From Nitrospira sp. (GTDB lineage: Bacteria; Nitrospirota; Nitrospiria; Nitrospirales; Nitrospiraceae): a stretch of DNA of 64,000 nt. Positions 24,964-33,247 of this stretch are shown piece after piece. The stretch is taken from contig JACOEL010000012.1 of assembly GCA_024998625.1 (NCBI GenBank), forward strand, positions 1 to 64,000. The letters are read 5' to 3'. The position numbers and the translations under genes are program-made. Positions within the stretch are counted from its first letter, which is position 1; each line of letters begins with the position of its first letter. A model generated the notes under the pieces. The model searched no databases and was not told the origin of the DNA. It saw only the letters and a list, made by a program, of their open reading frames with translations.

Positions 24964-26793
24964 ATGTGCGGCATTGTCGGCCTATGTGATCGCATGGAGC
25001 CTAATCAGGCCCGTCGTCTTTTGCGGCGATTGCTGGAGACCATGGAGGCGCGCGGCCCGGATGGTTCGGGAGAGTTTGTCGAAGACTATATCGTGATGGG
25101 GATGAGGCGGCTGGCGGTGATCGACGTGGAAGGTGGAGCGCAGCCGCTTCTGAGTCGTGACGGACAGGTGGTGGCCTTCCAAAACGGGGAGATCTATAAC
25201 CACGTCTCCCTCCGCCATGAACTGGAACAACAGGGTGCGGTGTTTCGAACAGTCAGTGACACGGAGGTCCTGGCGCATGGGTACGACCATTGGGGAATCG
25301 ACGGGTTGCTGGCGAAGCTCGACGGAATGTACGCCATTGCGATCCTCGATCGCCGGAACCAGCAGCTGCATCTTGCGCGCGATCGTTTCGGCGAGAAGCC
25401 GCTTTACTACAGTGCGACGTCGAATAGGTTTGCCTACAGCTCGAATACGAGAGCGCTGGCACTGTTGCCGTGGGTCGATTGCGACATTGCTGCGGGCAGC
25501 GTCGATCGGTATCTGGCGCTGCACTATGTGCCCGGGCGCCGGACGATTTTCAAAGGGATTCAGCGTGTGTTGCCCGGCGAGCGGCTGACGGTCTCCTTGC
25601 GATCGCTCACGCTCCATCATGAGCGATACTACAGTCCGGCGGTACGCCCGCTCGTGCCGGTGGACACCAGCACACTGCTGGAGCGGATCGAACAGGCCGT
25701 TACCAGCAGATTGGTGGCCGATGTCCCGGTCGGCGTGTTTCTTTCCGGTGGAATCGATAGCTCCATCGTCGCATCCCTCGCGGCGCGGCACCATCCGGCC
25801 ATCGACACCTTCTCCATGGGGTTCAAGGATGCGCGGTACGATGAGTCGGTACATGCCGAGGTGGTGGCTCGCGCGATCGGTTCCTCGCACCACCATTTTA
25901 CGTTCGATGAAACCGCGTTCCAGGAATTGTTGCCGGCGGTGGTCGAGAGCCTGGATGAGCCGCTCGGCGACCAGGCGTTGCTGCCGACCTACTGGTTATG
26001 CCGGGAGGCAAAGCGGCATGTCACGGTGGTGCTGTCCGGAGAAGGTGCCGACGAAGTGTTTGCGGGATATGACTATTACGGCACCATGTTGTCGCGTCGG
26101 TCCTGGCGTGCAGGGCTCAAGGAGTGGGCCACCGGCCGCAGGTCGTCTGGTACGCCTCACAGTCTGTGCGACAATTCATGGCCGGTGACGCCATCCGGAT
26201 TTCCCCTCGTCATGGATTCAGGCGGGCGCCGGGGTATCCTTGGAGAGCCGGTGCACGATCCCGATCCCTGGGAAGAGTCTCTTCTGTCATCTCTCGACGC
26301 CGCAGAGAATCCCCTTCAGCGCGCCACCCTTACTGATGTCTTGACGTGGTTGCCCGATGATCTGCTCGTCAAGCTCGATCGAATGGCCATGGCCAACAGC
26401 CTCGAAGGGCGTGCCCCGTTCCTGTCGCCGGCGCTGGTCGAGGCGGCGCTCCGGCTTCCTGAGGCCCAACGGATGACCGGGGCACAGACCAAGATCGCCC
26501 TCCGCGAAGTGGCCGCTCTGTTGCTTCCTCAAACTATCGTCCGGCGAAAGAAACACGGGTTCATCCTTCCCATGGCCAAGTGGCTCCAGCAATGGTTGGG
26601 ACGAGTGGGGAACCTGGGGGACTATTTCAATCTGCATCGCATCAAGGAGTTCGACGTGGCTGCCGCCGTGTCCTTGGTGGAGCGGGAGCTGGTTTCGGAT
26701 GGACCGAACGAGCGTCTTCTCTTCTCGCTGGTGATGTTGGCTGAATGGCACCACTCCTTCTTCAGGCGGATGGCTGCTGACTTCAGGGCATGA
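24964..26793 (+). CDS. asnB: Asparagine synthase (glutamine-hydrolysing) family amidotransferase
   Basis: A 609-residue enzyme. The start at 24964 follows GGGGAGG and places Cys2 (MCGIVG) as the N-terminal nucleophile of the class II glutaminase domain (~1-215; RLAVIDVEGGAQPL, FQNGEIYNH). The synthetase domain has the PP-loop FLSGGIDSS at ~259-267 and LSGEGADEVFAGY. This form belongs to the AsnB subset common in polysaccharide clusters (exosortase-type asparagine synthases). Such enzymes may amidate a uronic acid or other carboxylate on the glycan rather than make free asparagine. The cluster context favours that, but no residue settles it. Confidence 0.92.
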   Translation: MCGIVGLCDRMEPNQARRLLRRLLETMEARGPDGSGEFVEDYIVMGMRRLAVIDVEGGAQPLLSRDGQVVAFQNGEIYNHVSLRHELEQQGAVFRTVSDTEVLAHGYDHWGIDGLLAKLDGMYAIAILDRRNQQLHLARDRFGEKPLYYSATSNRFAYSSNTRALALLPWVDCDIAAGSVDRYLALHYVPGRRTIFKGIQRVLPGERLTVSLRSLTLHHERYYSPAVRPLVPVDTSTLLERIEQAVTSRLVADVPVGVFLSGGIDSSIVASLAARHHPAIDTFSMGFKDARYDESVHAEVVARAIGSSHHHFTFDETAFQELLPAVVESLDEPLGDQALLPTYWLCREAKRHVTVVLSGEGADEVFAGYDYYGTMLSRRSWRAGLKEWATGRRSSGTPHSLCDNSWPVTPSGFPLVMDSGGRRGILGEPVHDPDPWEESLLSSLDAAENPLQRATLTDVLTWLPDDLLVKLDRMAMANSLEGRAPFLSPALVEAALRLPEAQRMTGAQTKIALREVAALLLPQTIVRRKKHGFILPMAKWLQQWLGRVGNLGDYFNLHRIKEFDVAAAVSLVERELVSDGPNERLLFSLVMLAEWHHSFFRRMAADFRA

Positions 26794-26976
26794 TGGCCGG
26801 CCGTCGCTGCTGCGGCTGAAACCGCCGCCGTCTGTTCGTGGCGCAATCCCCCCATTCCCCCCGTCAAAAACAGCGAAAAACCTATCCTTGCCTGAGAACT
26901 TCGGTACTATTTGAGCAGTCGGTCGTGCGCGCGCAACCGGCTGATATTTCACCGCAACAGGGCAGAAACACGTGCA

Positions 26977-28116
26977 ATGACGGTCACGTATTTCTCGAAA
27001 AGCTCGAGCATCGGTCCCAGCAGTCGCTACCGCGTCTTTCAATTCCTGCCTCATTTCCAAGCAGCAGGGATCGACTGTCACGTGGATGCCCTGTTTGGAG
27101 AGACCTATTTCTCGATTTTGAACGTGCGATCGTGTGCGCTGCGGACCCTGTTGAAGATTCCCTATGCGCTCGTCTGTTTTCTTCAACGACTGTGGACTCT
27201 GTTGACCCTTGGCAGGCGGGACCTGATCGTGATCGAGGGGCAGCTCTTTCCCTATGCGCCTCCGTTGGTCGAACGGCTGCTGTGCTGGTGCCGATATCGA
27301 GTGGCGATCGAAATGGATGATGCGATCTATCTGACTCCCGGACATCAGAAGAAAATGCCTGCGCTGCTCTCAATGACCACAGGCGCCATCGTCGGGAACG
27401 ACCGGCTCGCCGCCTATGCGAAGCAGTTTTCGTCGCGGGTCTGTGTCGTTCCCACAGTCGTCGATACGGAACGATTCAAACCGGATTCGACGAGATCCAC
27501 CGGTTCATCTGCACAGAACTCGGATGCCATCACGGTCGTGTGGATAGGCCTGGCGTATAACCTGAAATGTCTGGATGTGCTGGCGCCGGCTCTCCGCACG
27601 CTGCAATCCAAGTTTCGCCTCACGCTCCGTGTGGTCTGTTCACAGCGACCGCACATGCCGGGTGTCGAGATTGAATTCAGATCCTGGGATTTTCAGCGGG
27701 AGGTGGCGGATCTGCAGGATGCCACGATCGGCGTGATGCCGCTTGAGGACACCGAGTGGGCCCGGGGCAAGTGCGGGCTGAAGCTCTTACAGTATCTTGC
27801 GGTGGGGGTGCCTTCGGTGGCTTCTCCCGTCGGAGTGAATCGCGACATCATTGCGAACGGGGAGAATGGATTTCACGCCGTCACCGAGCAGGAGTGGTAC
27901 GAGCGTCTCGAGACACTCTGCCGGCAGCCCCAGTTGCGGGCTCGAATGGGGCAGGCGGGGCGTCGGACCGTGGAGGAGCGGTACTCCCTGGCGGTGTGGG
28001 GCCCCCGGCTTGCCGACGTGTACCGGACCTTGGCAGGAAATGGGCGTGTGAATGAGATACACCGGGCAGTTCACAGCCCTGTGTCCGGCCAGCGTCGTTC
28101 GACAGGAGCCCGATGA
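26977..28116 (+). CDS. Glycosyltransferase (GT4-like)
   Basis: A 379-residue GT-B enzyme. The ATG at 26977 opens MTVTYFSKSSSIGPSSRYR, the usual N-terminal strand; an upstream frame to 26911 lacks a ribosome site. The acceptor half has a membrane-associating hydrophobic stretch (LLKIPYALVCFLQRLWTLL). The donor half contains VVWIGLAYNLKCLDVLAPAL, VMPLEDTEWARGKCGLKLLQ and GVPSVASPVGVNRDII, with the EX7E-like region reduced to ARGKCGLK. Similar proteins occur in exopolysaccharide clusters next to undecaprenyl-phosphate transferases, as here. Donor and acceptor sugars unknown. Stop overlaps wecA (ATGA). Confidence 0.87.
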   Translation: MTVTYFSKSSSIGPSSRYRVFQFLPHFQAAGIDCHVDALFGETYFSILNVRSCALRTLLKIPYALVCFLQRLWTLLTLGRRDLIVIEGQLFPYAPPLVERLLCWCRYRVAIEMDDAIYLTPGHQKKMPALLSMTTGAIVGNDRLAAYAKQFSSRVCVVPTVVDTERFKPDSTRSTGSSAQNSDAITVVWIGLAYNLKCLDVLAPALRTLQSKFRLTLRVVCSQRPHMPGVEIEFRSWDFQREVADLQDATIGVMPLEDTEWARGKCGLKLLQYLAVGVPSVASPVGVNRDIIANGENGFHAVTEQEWYERLETLCRQPQLRARMGQAGRRTVEERYSLAVWGPRLADVYRTLAGNGRVNEIHRAVHSPVSGQRRSTGAR

Positions 28117-29171
28117 TTCTGCTCATGCTCACATTTGTGGTCGCGATGCTCCTCTCGATCTACGGCGTGCCGATCGCGCGTCGCGCGGCTCTGAAGTTCG
28201 GCATCGTGGATAATCCGGATGGCCGGCTGAAGCATCAGCGCGAGCCGGTGCCCTATCTAGGTGGATTGGCGATCTATCTCGCGTTTCTGGTGAGCCTGGC
28301 CTTTACCTTCGAGTTCCGGCAGGACGTGCTCGGCATCGTGCTCTCCGGGACACTGATCGTCATGCTGGGGCTGATCGACGATTTCGGGGTGTTGTCGCCG
28401 GGAACCAAACTCGCGGGCCAATTCCTGGCGGTGTTCGTGCTGATCAAGAGCGGCATTCGCATCGAAATCGCCTCCTTGCCCGATTGGGTCGATATCGTGC
28501 TGACGGTGTTCTGGATGATCGGCCTCATCAATGCCTTCAACCTGCTGGACATCATGGACGGGTTGTCGGCCGGTGTCGGCGTCATCAGTGCCGCATTTCT
28601 ATGCGTGGTGGCGATCCTGAATGGCGATCAGGCGATCGCGTTCATGCTGGCGGCGCTCATGGGAAGCCTGCTCGGCTTCCTTCGATACAACTGGCGGCCG
28701 GCGTCGATCTACATGGGCGATTCCGGCGCGATGTTCATCGGTCTGATGCTGGGCGCCCTGTCGATGATCGGCAAATACACCACTGGCCATTCCGTCTCGC
28801 TGCTGACGCCGGTCTTGATTCTGGGTATGCCCATTTTCGATACCCTGTTTGTCATGTATATCCGGTTCTTGCGCGGCCTGCCGGTGTTTCTCGGCAGTCC
28901 CGATCACCTTGCGATTCGTTTGCGGCATTGGGGGCTTTCGGTGACGCAAGTCGTCCTGCTCAGTTATCTCGGCGCGGCGTTGTTGGGGGGAATCGGCCTG
29001 CTGGTCATGGCCGTGCGCCAGGATCTTGCCGTGGTGCTCAGTGGCCTCACGGTGGTGTGTCTCGCCTTGGCCGCCGTGGCCTTGACGCGTGTGAAGGTTT
29101 CGACCGGAACCGTGGCCGTGAGTGCCGAGGCGGTCCCGGCGCGTTCGACAGAAAGGACCGGCGTAGTATGA
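28113..29171 (+). CDS. wecA: Undecaprenyl-phosphate phospho-sugar transferase (WecA/TagO/MraY family)
   Basis: A 352-residue polytopic inner-membrane enzyme that moves a sugar-1-phosphate, typically GlcNAc-1-P, from its UDP form to undecaprenyl phosphate, starting glycan assembly. About ten to eleven membrane segments are seen. Diagnostic motifs: DNPDGRLKHQREPVPYLGG, LGLIDDFGVLSPG, INAFNLLDIMDGLSAGV and MGDSGAMFIGL, with Asp pairs for Mg and nucleotide. The C-terminal ~40 residues are variable. It is coupled to both neighbours by ATGA overlaps. It most likely supplies the primer lipid for the chain exported by Wzm/Wzt; specificity for GlcNAc is the usual but unproven choice. Confidence 0.92.
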   Translation: MILLMLTFVVAMLLSIYGVPIARRAALKFGIVDNPDGRLKHQREPVPYLGGLAIYLAFLVSLAFTFEFRQDVLGIVLSGTLIVMLGLIDDFGVLSPGTKLAGQFLAVFVLIKSGIRIEIASLPDWVDIVLTVFWMIGLINAFNLLDIMDGLSAGVGVISAAFLCVVAILNGDQAIAFMLAALMGSLLGFLRYNWRPASIYMGDSGAMFIGLMLGALSMIGKYTTGHSVSLLTPVLILGMPIFDTLFVMYIRFLRGLPVFLGSPDHLAIRLRHWGLSVTQVVLLSYLGAALLGGIGLLVMAVRQDLAVVLSGLTVVCLALAAVALTRVKVSTGTVAVSAEAVPARSTERTGVV

Positions 29172-30478
29172 TTTTAATCGTCGGGGCTGGATTGGCGGGG
29201 CTCAGCGCGGCCTATCACTTGCGCGGGGTGCCCTACAAGATTCTAGAGCGGGAACGCGAGGTCGGAGGGCTCTGCCGTTCGTACGTGAAAGACGGGTTCA
29301 CCTTCGACTATACGGGGCATCTGCTTCACTTCCGGCAGACCGCAATCAAGGCGCTGGTCGAGAGCCTGCTGCCGGACAAACTTCAGCGGCATGCCCGCAG
29401 ATCCTACGTCTATTCTCATGACACCTACACCGAGTATCCGTTTCAAGTGAATACACATGGCCTCCCACCTGAAGTAGTGCGGGAATGCCTCTTGGGGTTC
29501 ATCGCCACGCTGTCGAATCCATCATCCAAGCCTCCGGCGGAGAGCCGGTCGTTCGAACAATGGATCGTCGAGAGCCTAGGCGAGGGTATTGCGAAACATT
29601 TCATGGTGCCCTTTAACGAGAAGCTGTGGCAGGTGCCCCTGGATGAGCTCACGTCCGACTGGGTGTCGTGGCTGGTGCCCAAGCCGGATGTGAAGGATGT
29701 TGTCAATGGTGCCTTGGGAATCAAGGACAAGGCCTTCGGCTACAATCCGTCGTTTCAGTATCCCGCAACCGGCGGCATCAAGGTCTTGCCGGAAGCCTTT
29801 CTCCCGTCGGTCGAGAACTTGTCGTACGATTCGGAATTGGTAGAGATCGAGACGGGCCGGCGACGAGCGGTCTTTCGCAGCGCACAGGGCGAACGGACGG
29901 AGGTGTACGACCGGATCGTGTCGACGATCCCCCTGCCTGATCTAGTGCGGCGTTGTGTGGATCTCCCGGCATCGTTGCGGGAATTGGCTGCGTCGCTGCG
30001 ATGGGTTTCTGTGTCTAACGTGAATCTGGCCGTCGCCCGTGAGCGCATTTCCGACAAACATTGGATCTATTTTCCCGAGCACCGGTATCCGTTTTATCGT
30101 GCCGGGTTTCCGATGAATTTTTCTCCGTCCATGGGGCAACCCGGCTGCAGTTCCCTCTATGTGGAAATCTCGCACCAGCCGGCTGAACGGGAATCCGATG
30201 CTTCGCTCATCGAGCGAGTCCGGCGGGGGTTGGAGCAGGCGGGGGTGCTCCTGCGGAATGATGAGCTGGTGATGTCGGATGTGAAAGATCTCTATTACGC
30301 CTATGTCTTGTTCGACCGGTATCGTGGCCGTGCGGTGCAAGAGTTGCTAGCCGAGTTGGAGCGACGCGGGATTTCGTCGATCGGGCGGTATGGATTGTGG
30401 GAACACACGTCGATGGAGGATGCGATTGCCCAGGGGCAACAGGCGGCTGCGCGATTACGGATGAAGGCCGCGGCCTGA
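29168..30478 (+). CDS. FAD-dependent oxidoreductase, protoporphyrinogen-oxidase/UDP-galactopyranose-mutase-like
   Basis: A 436-residue flavoprotein. The ATG at 29168 overlaps the wecA stop and starts the dinucleotide-binding fold at once: MILIVGAGLAGLSAAYHL, then LEREREVGGLCRS and FTFDYTGHLLHF. NEKLWQVPLDELTSDWV and GIKVLPEAFLPSVE fit amine-oxidase/UGM-like enzymes of glycan clusters. The open frame extends much further upstream through wecA, but that part is an out-of-phase shadow. It may isomerise or oxidise a nucleotide sugar. True UGM activity is not assured, since this group is poorly characterised. Confidence 0.87.
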   Translation: MILIVGAGLAGLSAAYHLRGVPYKILEREREVGGLCRSYVKDGFTFDYTGHLLHFRQTAIKALVESLLPDKLQRHARRSYVYSHDTYTEYPFQVNTHGLPPEVVRECLLGFIATLSNPSSKPPAESRSFEQWIVESLGEGIAKHFMVPFNEKLWQVPLDELTSDWVSWLVPKPDVKDVVNGALGIKDKAFGYNPSFQYPATGGIKVLPEAFLPSVENLSYDSELVEIETGRRRAVFRSAQGERTEVYDRIVSTIPLPDLVRRCVDLPASLRELAASLRWVSVSNVNLAVARERISDKHWIYFPEHRYPFYRAGFPMNFSPSMGQPGCSSLYVEISHQPAERESDASLIERVRRGLEQAGVLLRNDELVMSDVKDLYYAYVLFDRYRGRAVQELLAELERRGISSIGRYGLWEHTSMEDAIAQGQQAAARLRMKAAA

Positions 30479-30482
30479 GCGC

Positions 30483-31682
30483 GTGAATGTCATGCATGTA
30501 GTCTGTCACGTCATTACGAAACTGGAGTTGGGCGGCGCGCAGGAAGTGGCGATACAGGTCGTATCGGGCTTGGACCGCAGACGATTTCGTCCGGTTCTCC
30601 TGGCAGGGCCGGGTGGGCTGCTGACCGACGAGGCGTATGCGCTGAAAGGTGTCGAGGTAGGGACGATCCCGTCGCTCGTTCGTGAGATTCGTCCCCTCCA
30701 TGACCTGCGCGCATTGTGGGAACTGGTGGGGACGTTTCGACGCCTCCGGCCAAAGATTGTGCACACCCACAGTTCAAAAGCTGGTATCCTAGGGCGGTTA
30801 GCCGCCTGGCTCGCGGGTGTCCCCTGCATCCTGCACACGATACACGGGTACGGCGTGACGCCCGCGCAGCCGTTCTGGCAACAAAAGGCATTGATCGCAC
30901 TGGAATGGATGGTGGGCCGGATCACCACCCATTGGATTGCCGTGTCGCAGGCCGACCGCCGGCAGGGCATCGAGTGGGGGCTCTTTACCGCGTCCAAGGT
31001 GTCGGTGGTGAGACCGGGAATCGATCCGACGGCGTTTGCGGCACGTATCGAGTTGCCGGAGCGTGACCGTCTTCGGGCCATGCTCGGAGTGGGCCCTGAT
31101 CAGCTGCTGGTGGGAACGGTCTCGTGCTTGAAACCGCAAAAATCTCCCGAAGACTTTGTCCGCGTCGCCGCGCTCGTGTGTCAGCGTGTTCCCACCGCCC
31201 GCTGTGTGCTCGTCGGCGACGGAGTGTTGCGGCCGAACGTCGAAGCATTATTACTCGCGCAGGGGCTTCAGGATCGTGTGACCCTGCTCGGCTGGCGACG
31301 CGATGTGGCTGCGTTGTTGAAAGCCTTCGATGTGTTCGTCCTGACGTCCCAATGGGAAGGGTTGCCTTGCGCCATCCTGGAGGCCAGAGCCAGCCGGGTT
31401 CCGATCGTAGCTACGAGAGTGGGTGGCGCCGCTGAGGCAATTGTTGAGGGTATCCAAGGAACGCTTTGCCCCGTCGGAGATGTTCGGGCCTTGGCCGAGC
31501 GAGTCTGTCAGATTTGGGAAGACGAGGGCTTTCGCATCGACCTCCGGGCGGGTACGCAGGACCTTCCGGAGGAGTTTACGATTCAAGAGACGCTCAAACA
31601 GTATCAGTCGCTCTATGCCTATCTCCTGCATGCCACGCATCCGAGTGAAGATGTCATGAAGTTGCAGCCCAATCGGCTGTAG
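30483..31682 (+). CDS. Glycosyltransferase family 4
   Basis: A 399-residue GT-B retaining glycosyltransferase. GTG 30483 and ATG 30492 are both possible starts; HVVCHVITKLELGGAQEVAI is the family-typical opening with the GGA loop. Other motifs: HTHSSKAGILGRLAAWLAG, VSVVRPGIDPTAF, VGTVSCLKPQKSPEDFV, FDVFVLTSQWEGLPCAILEA (the EX7E region) and VPIVATRVGGAAEAI. It lies four bases after the flavoprotein. It probably adds an internal sugar of the repeat or primer. Donor unknown. Confidence 0.92.
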   Translation: MNVMHVVCHVITKLELGGAQEVAIQVVSGLDRRRFRPVLLAGPGGLLTDEAYALKGVEVGTIPSLVREIRPLHDLRALWELVGTFRRLRPKIVHTHSSKAGILGRLAAWLAGVPCILHTIHGYGVTPAQPFWQQKALIALEWMVGRITTHWIAVSQADRRQGIEWGLFTASKVSVVRPGIDPTAFAARIELPERDRLRAMLGVGPDQLLVGTVSCLKPQKSPEDFVRVAALVCQRVPTARCVLVGDGVLRPNVEALLLAQGLQDRVTLLGWRRDVAALLKAFDVFVLTSQWEGLPCAILEARASRVPIVATRVGGAAEAIVEGIQGTLCPVGDVRALAERVCQIWEDEGFRIDLRAGTQDLPEEFTIQETLKQYQSLYAYLLHATHPSEDVMKLQPNRL

Positions 31683-31703
31683 AAGGGGGAACCGGGGGAT
31701 ACG

Positions 31704-32822
31704 ATGAACATTCCGCTGCTTGATCTCAAAGCCCAATATCAATCGATGCGCAGTGAAATCCTGGCTGCGATCGAGGCCACCTGTGACGAGCAGGGCTTTA
31801 TCCTCGGCCCGCGGGTGGCGGCGCTGGAACAGGCGGTTGCGACGTATGTCGGCAGTGCCCATGGCATCGGAGTCGCCTCCGGCAGCGACGCGCTGTTGCT
31901 GGCGCTGATGGCCTTGGGCGTGAAAGCCGGCGATGAAGTGGTCACGGTGCCTTTTACCTTCTTTGCGACGGCGGGGGCGATTTCCCGGTTGGGGGCCAAG
32001 CCGGTATTCATCGATATTCGCCCCGATGATTTCAATATGAATCCGGCGTTGTTGGAGCGAGCCATTACGACACGGACCAAGGCGATCATTCCCGTGCACC
32101 TTTTCGGTCAATGCGCCGATATGGATACGATCAATGCGATCGCCCGGCGACACAAGATCGGCGTGATCGAAGATGCCTGCCAGGCCATCGGGGCCCGTCA
32201 GAACGAACGGCATGCCGGGGTGTTGGGCGATGTGGCCTGCTTCAGCTTTTTCCCGTCAAAGAACCTCGGAGGGTTCGGGGATGCCGGCATGGTGACCACT
32301 CACGACAAGGCGCTGGCGGAGTCCATCACTATGTTGCGGGTTCACGGGAGCCGCGTGCGCTATGTGCACGAAGCGATCGGCATCAACAGCCGGTTGGATG
32401 CGTTGCAAGCGGCGGTGTTGTTGGTGAAGTTGAAACGTCTCGATCGGTGGGCGGAAGGCCGTCGCCGGAATGCCGCGCGCTACGCCCAGTTGTTCACGGA
32501 GGCGAATCTGGCAGATCGTCTTACCTTGCCTGCGGTGAGAGCCAATAACTTTCACGTCTTCAATCAATTCACGATTCGAGTGCAGAGGCGTGACGAGTTG
32601 CGGAGTTATTTGAAAGACCAGGGCGTAGGCTCGGAAGTCTATTACCCCTTGCCCCTGCATTTGCAAAATTGCTATCGGGATCTGGGTTATCAGAAAGGCG
32701 CGTTCCCACAATCGGAACGTGCGGCCGAAGAAGTGCTCTCGCTTCCCATCTACGCGGAACTTTCCGACGAACAGCTTCAATACGTCGTGCAGACGATCGC
32801 CTCGTTCTATCGTAGACGCTAG
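31704..32822 (+). CDS. DegT/DnrJ/EryC1 family sugar aminotransferase
   Basis: A 372-residue PLP enzyme that aminates keto-sugar nucleotides (for example at C3 or C4). Motifs: [15 protein letters not shown] opening, [59 protein letters not shown], and [16 protein letters not shown] with the Schiff-base lysine at K186. The C-terminal [13 protein letters not shown] is typical of the GDP-perosamine/UDP-3-keto-sugar subfamily. An amino sugar is thus expected in the exported glycan. It is the last gene of the co-directional cluster; a hairpin at 32834-32868 follows. Confidence 0.93.
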   Translation: MNIPLLDLKAQYQSMRSEILAAIEATCDEQGFILGPRVAALEQAVATYVGSAHGIGVASGSDALLLALMALGVKAGDEVVTVPFTFFATAGAISRLGAKPVFIDIRPDDFNMNPALLERAITTRTKAIIPVHLFGQCADMDTINAIARRHKIGVIEDACQAIGARQNERHAGVLGDVACFSFFPSKNLGGFGDAGMVTTHDKALAESITMLRVHGSRVRYVHEAIGINSRLDALQAAVLLVKLKRLDRWAEGRRRNAARYAQLFTEANLADRLTLPAVRANNFHVFNQFTIRVQRRDELRSYLKDQGVGSEVYYPLPLHLQNCYRDLGYQKGAFPQSERAAEEVLSLPIYAELSDEQLQYVVQTIASFYRRR

Positions 32823-32833
32823 CCTACGCGTTG

Positions 32834-32868
32834 CCGTCCGGCTCTCGCGTCCTTACGGGGCCGGACGG
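32834..32868 (+). terminator. Hairpin after the polysaccharide cluster
   Basis: A nine-base stem, CCGTCCGGC (32834-32842) with GCCGGACGG (32860-32868), has a 17-base loop and lies 12 bases after the aminotransferase stop. Only a short TT follows, so intrinsic termination is plausible but not certain. Confidence 0.5.
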
Positions 32869-33247
32869 TTCATTCCCACATCCCGACAGTCAGCGTTTTC
32901 ACAGCTCAGTGCTGGTAGCGCAGCGTCTCCAGGCCTGCAGCCCTGTGACGGTCGTTGCTGCGTATCTCTTGTGACGTGGCCGTCATGGGCGATTCATCCG
33001 GCAGGGTGGACGTTGCGCATGCCTCGCTCCCAGTCGTCGAATCGACGACAAGCACTGAGATAGATCGGCGTTCAAGTCTGAACAACGATGAGGTGGTGGC
33101 GTACACCGGTCAAGGCTTAGCCGTCTTCCTCATATCTTGCTTGCCAAGTCAGGCCTGTTTTCTGTCGCGATTGAGGCGTAAATGCGGCGCGGCGGCATAG
33201 GGATTGCTCCCAGAGAGGAAAGGGAGAGACGCCGCGTCGTTGTACGT
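32869..33247. other. Intergenic stretch before the histidine kinase
   Basis: About 380 bases. Short open frames are present but have no good ribosome site or recognisable product. A short inverted repeat, CGTCGAATCGACGA, lies within 33036-33055. I could not define a convincing -10/-35 pair. It separates the polysaccharide genes from the signalling pair and probably carries the kinase promoter. Confidence 0.4.

Noticed and set aside
28484-29167. Open frame running through wecA in another phase into the flavoprotein gene (664 residues in all)
   Set aside because: The first ~228 residues are Arg/His/Gly-rich shadow sequence over wecA, whose own frame has all family motifs. The real flavoprotein begins at ATG 29168 with its dinucleotide fold.
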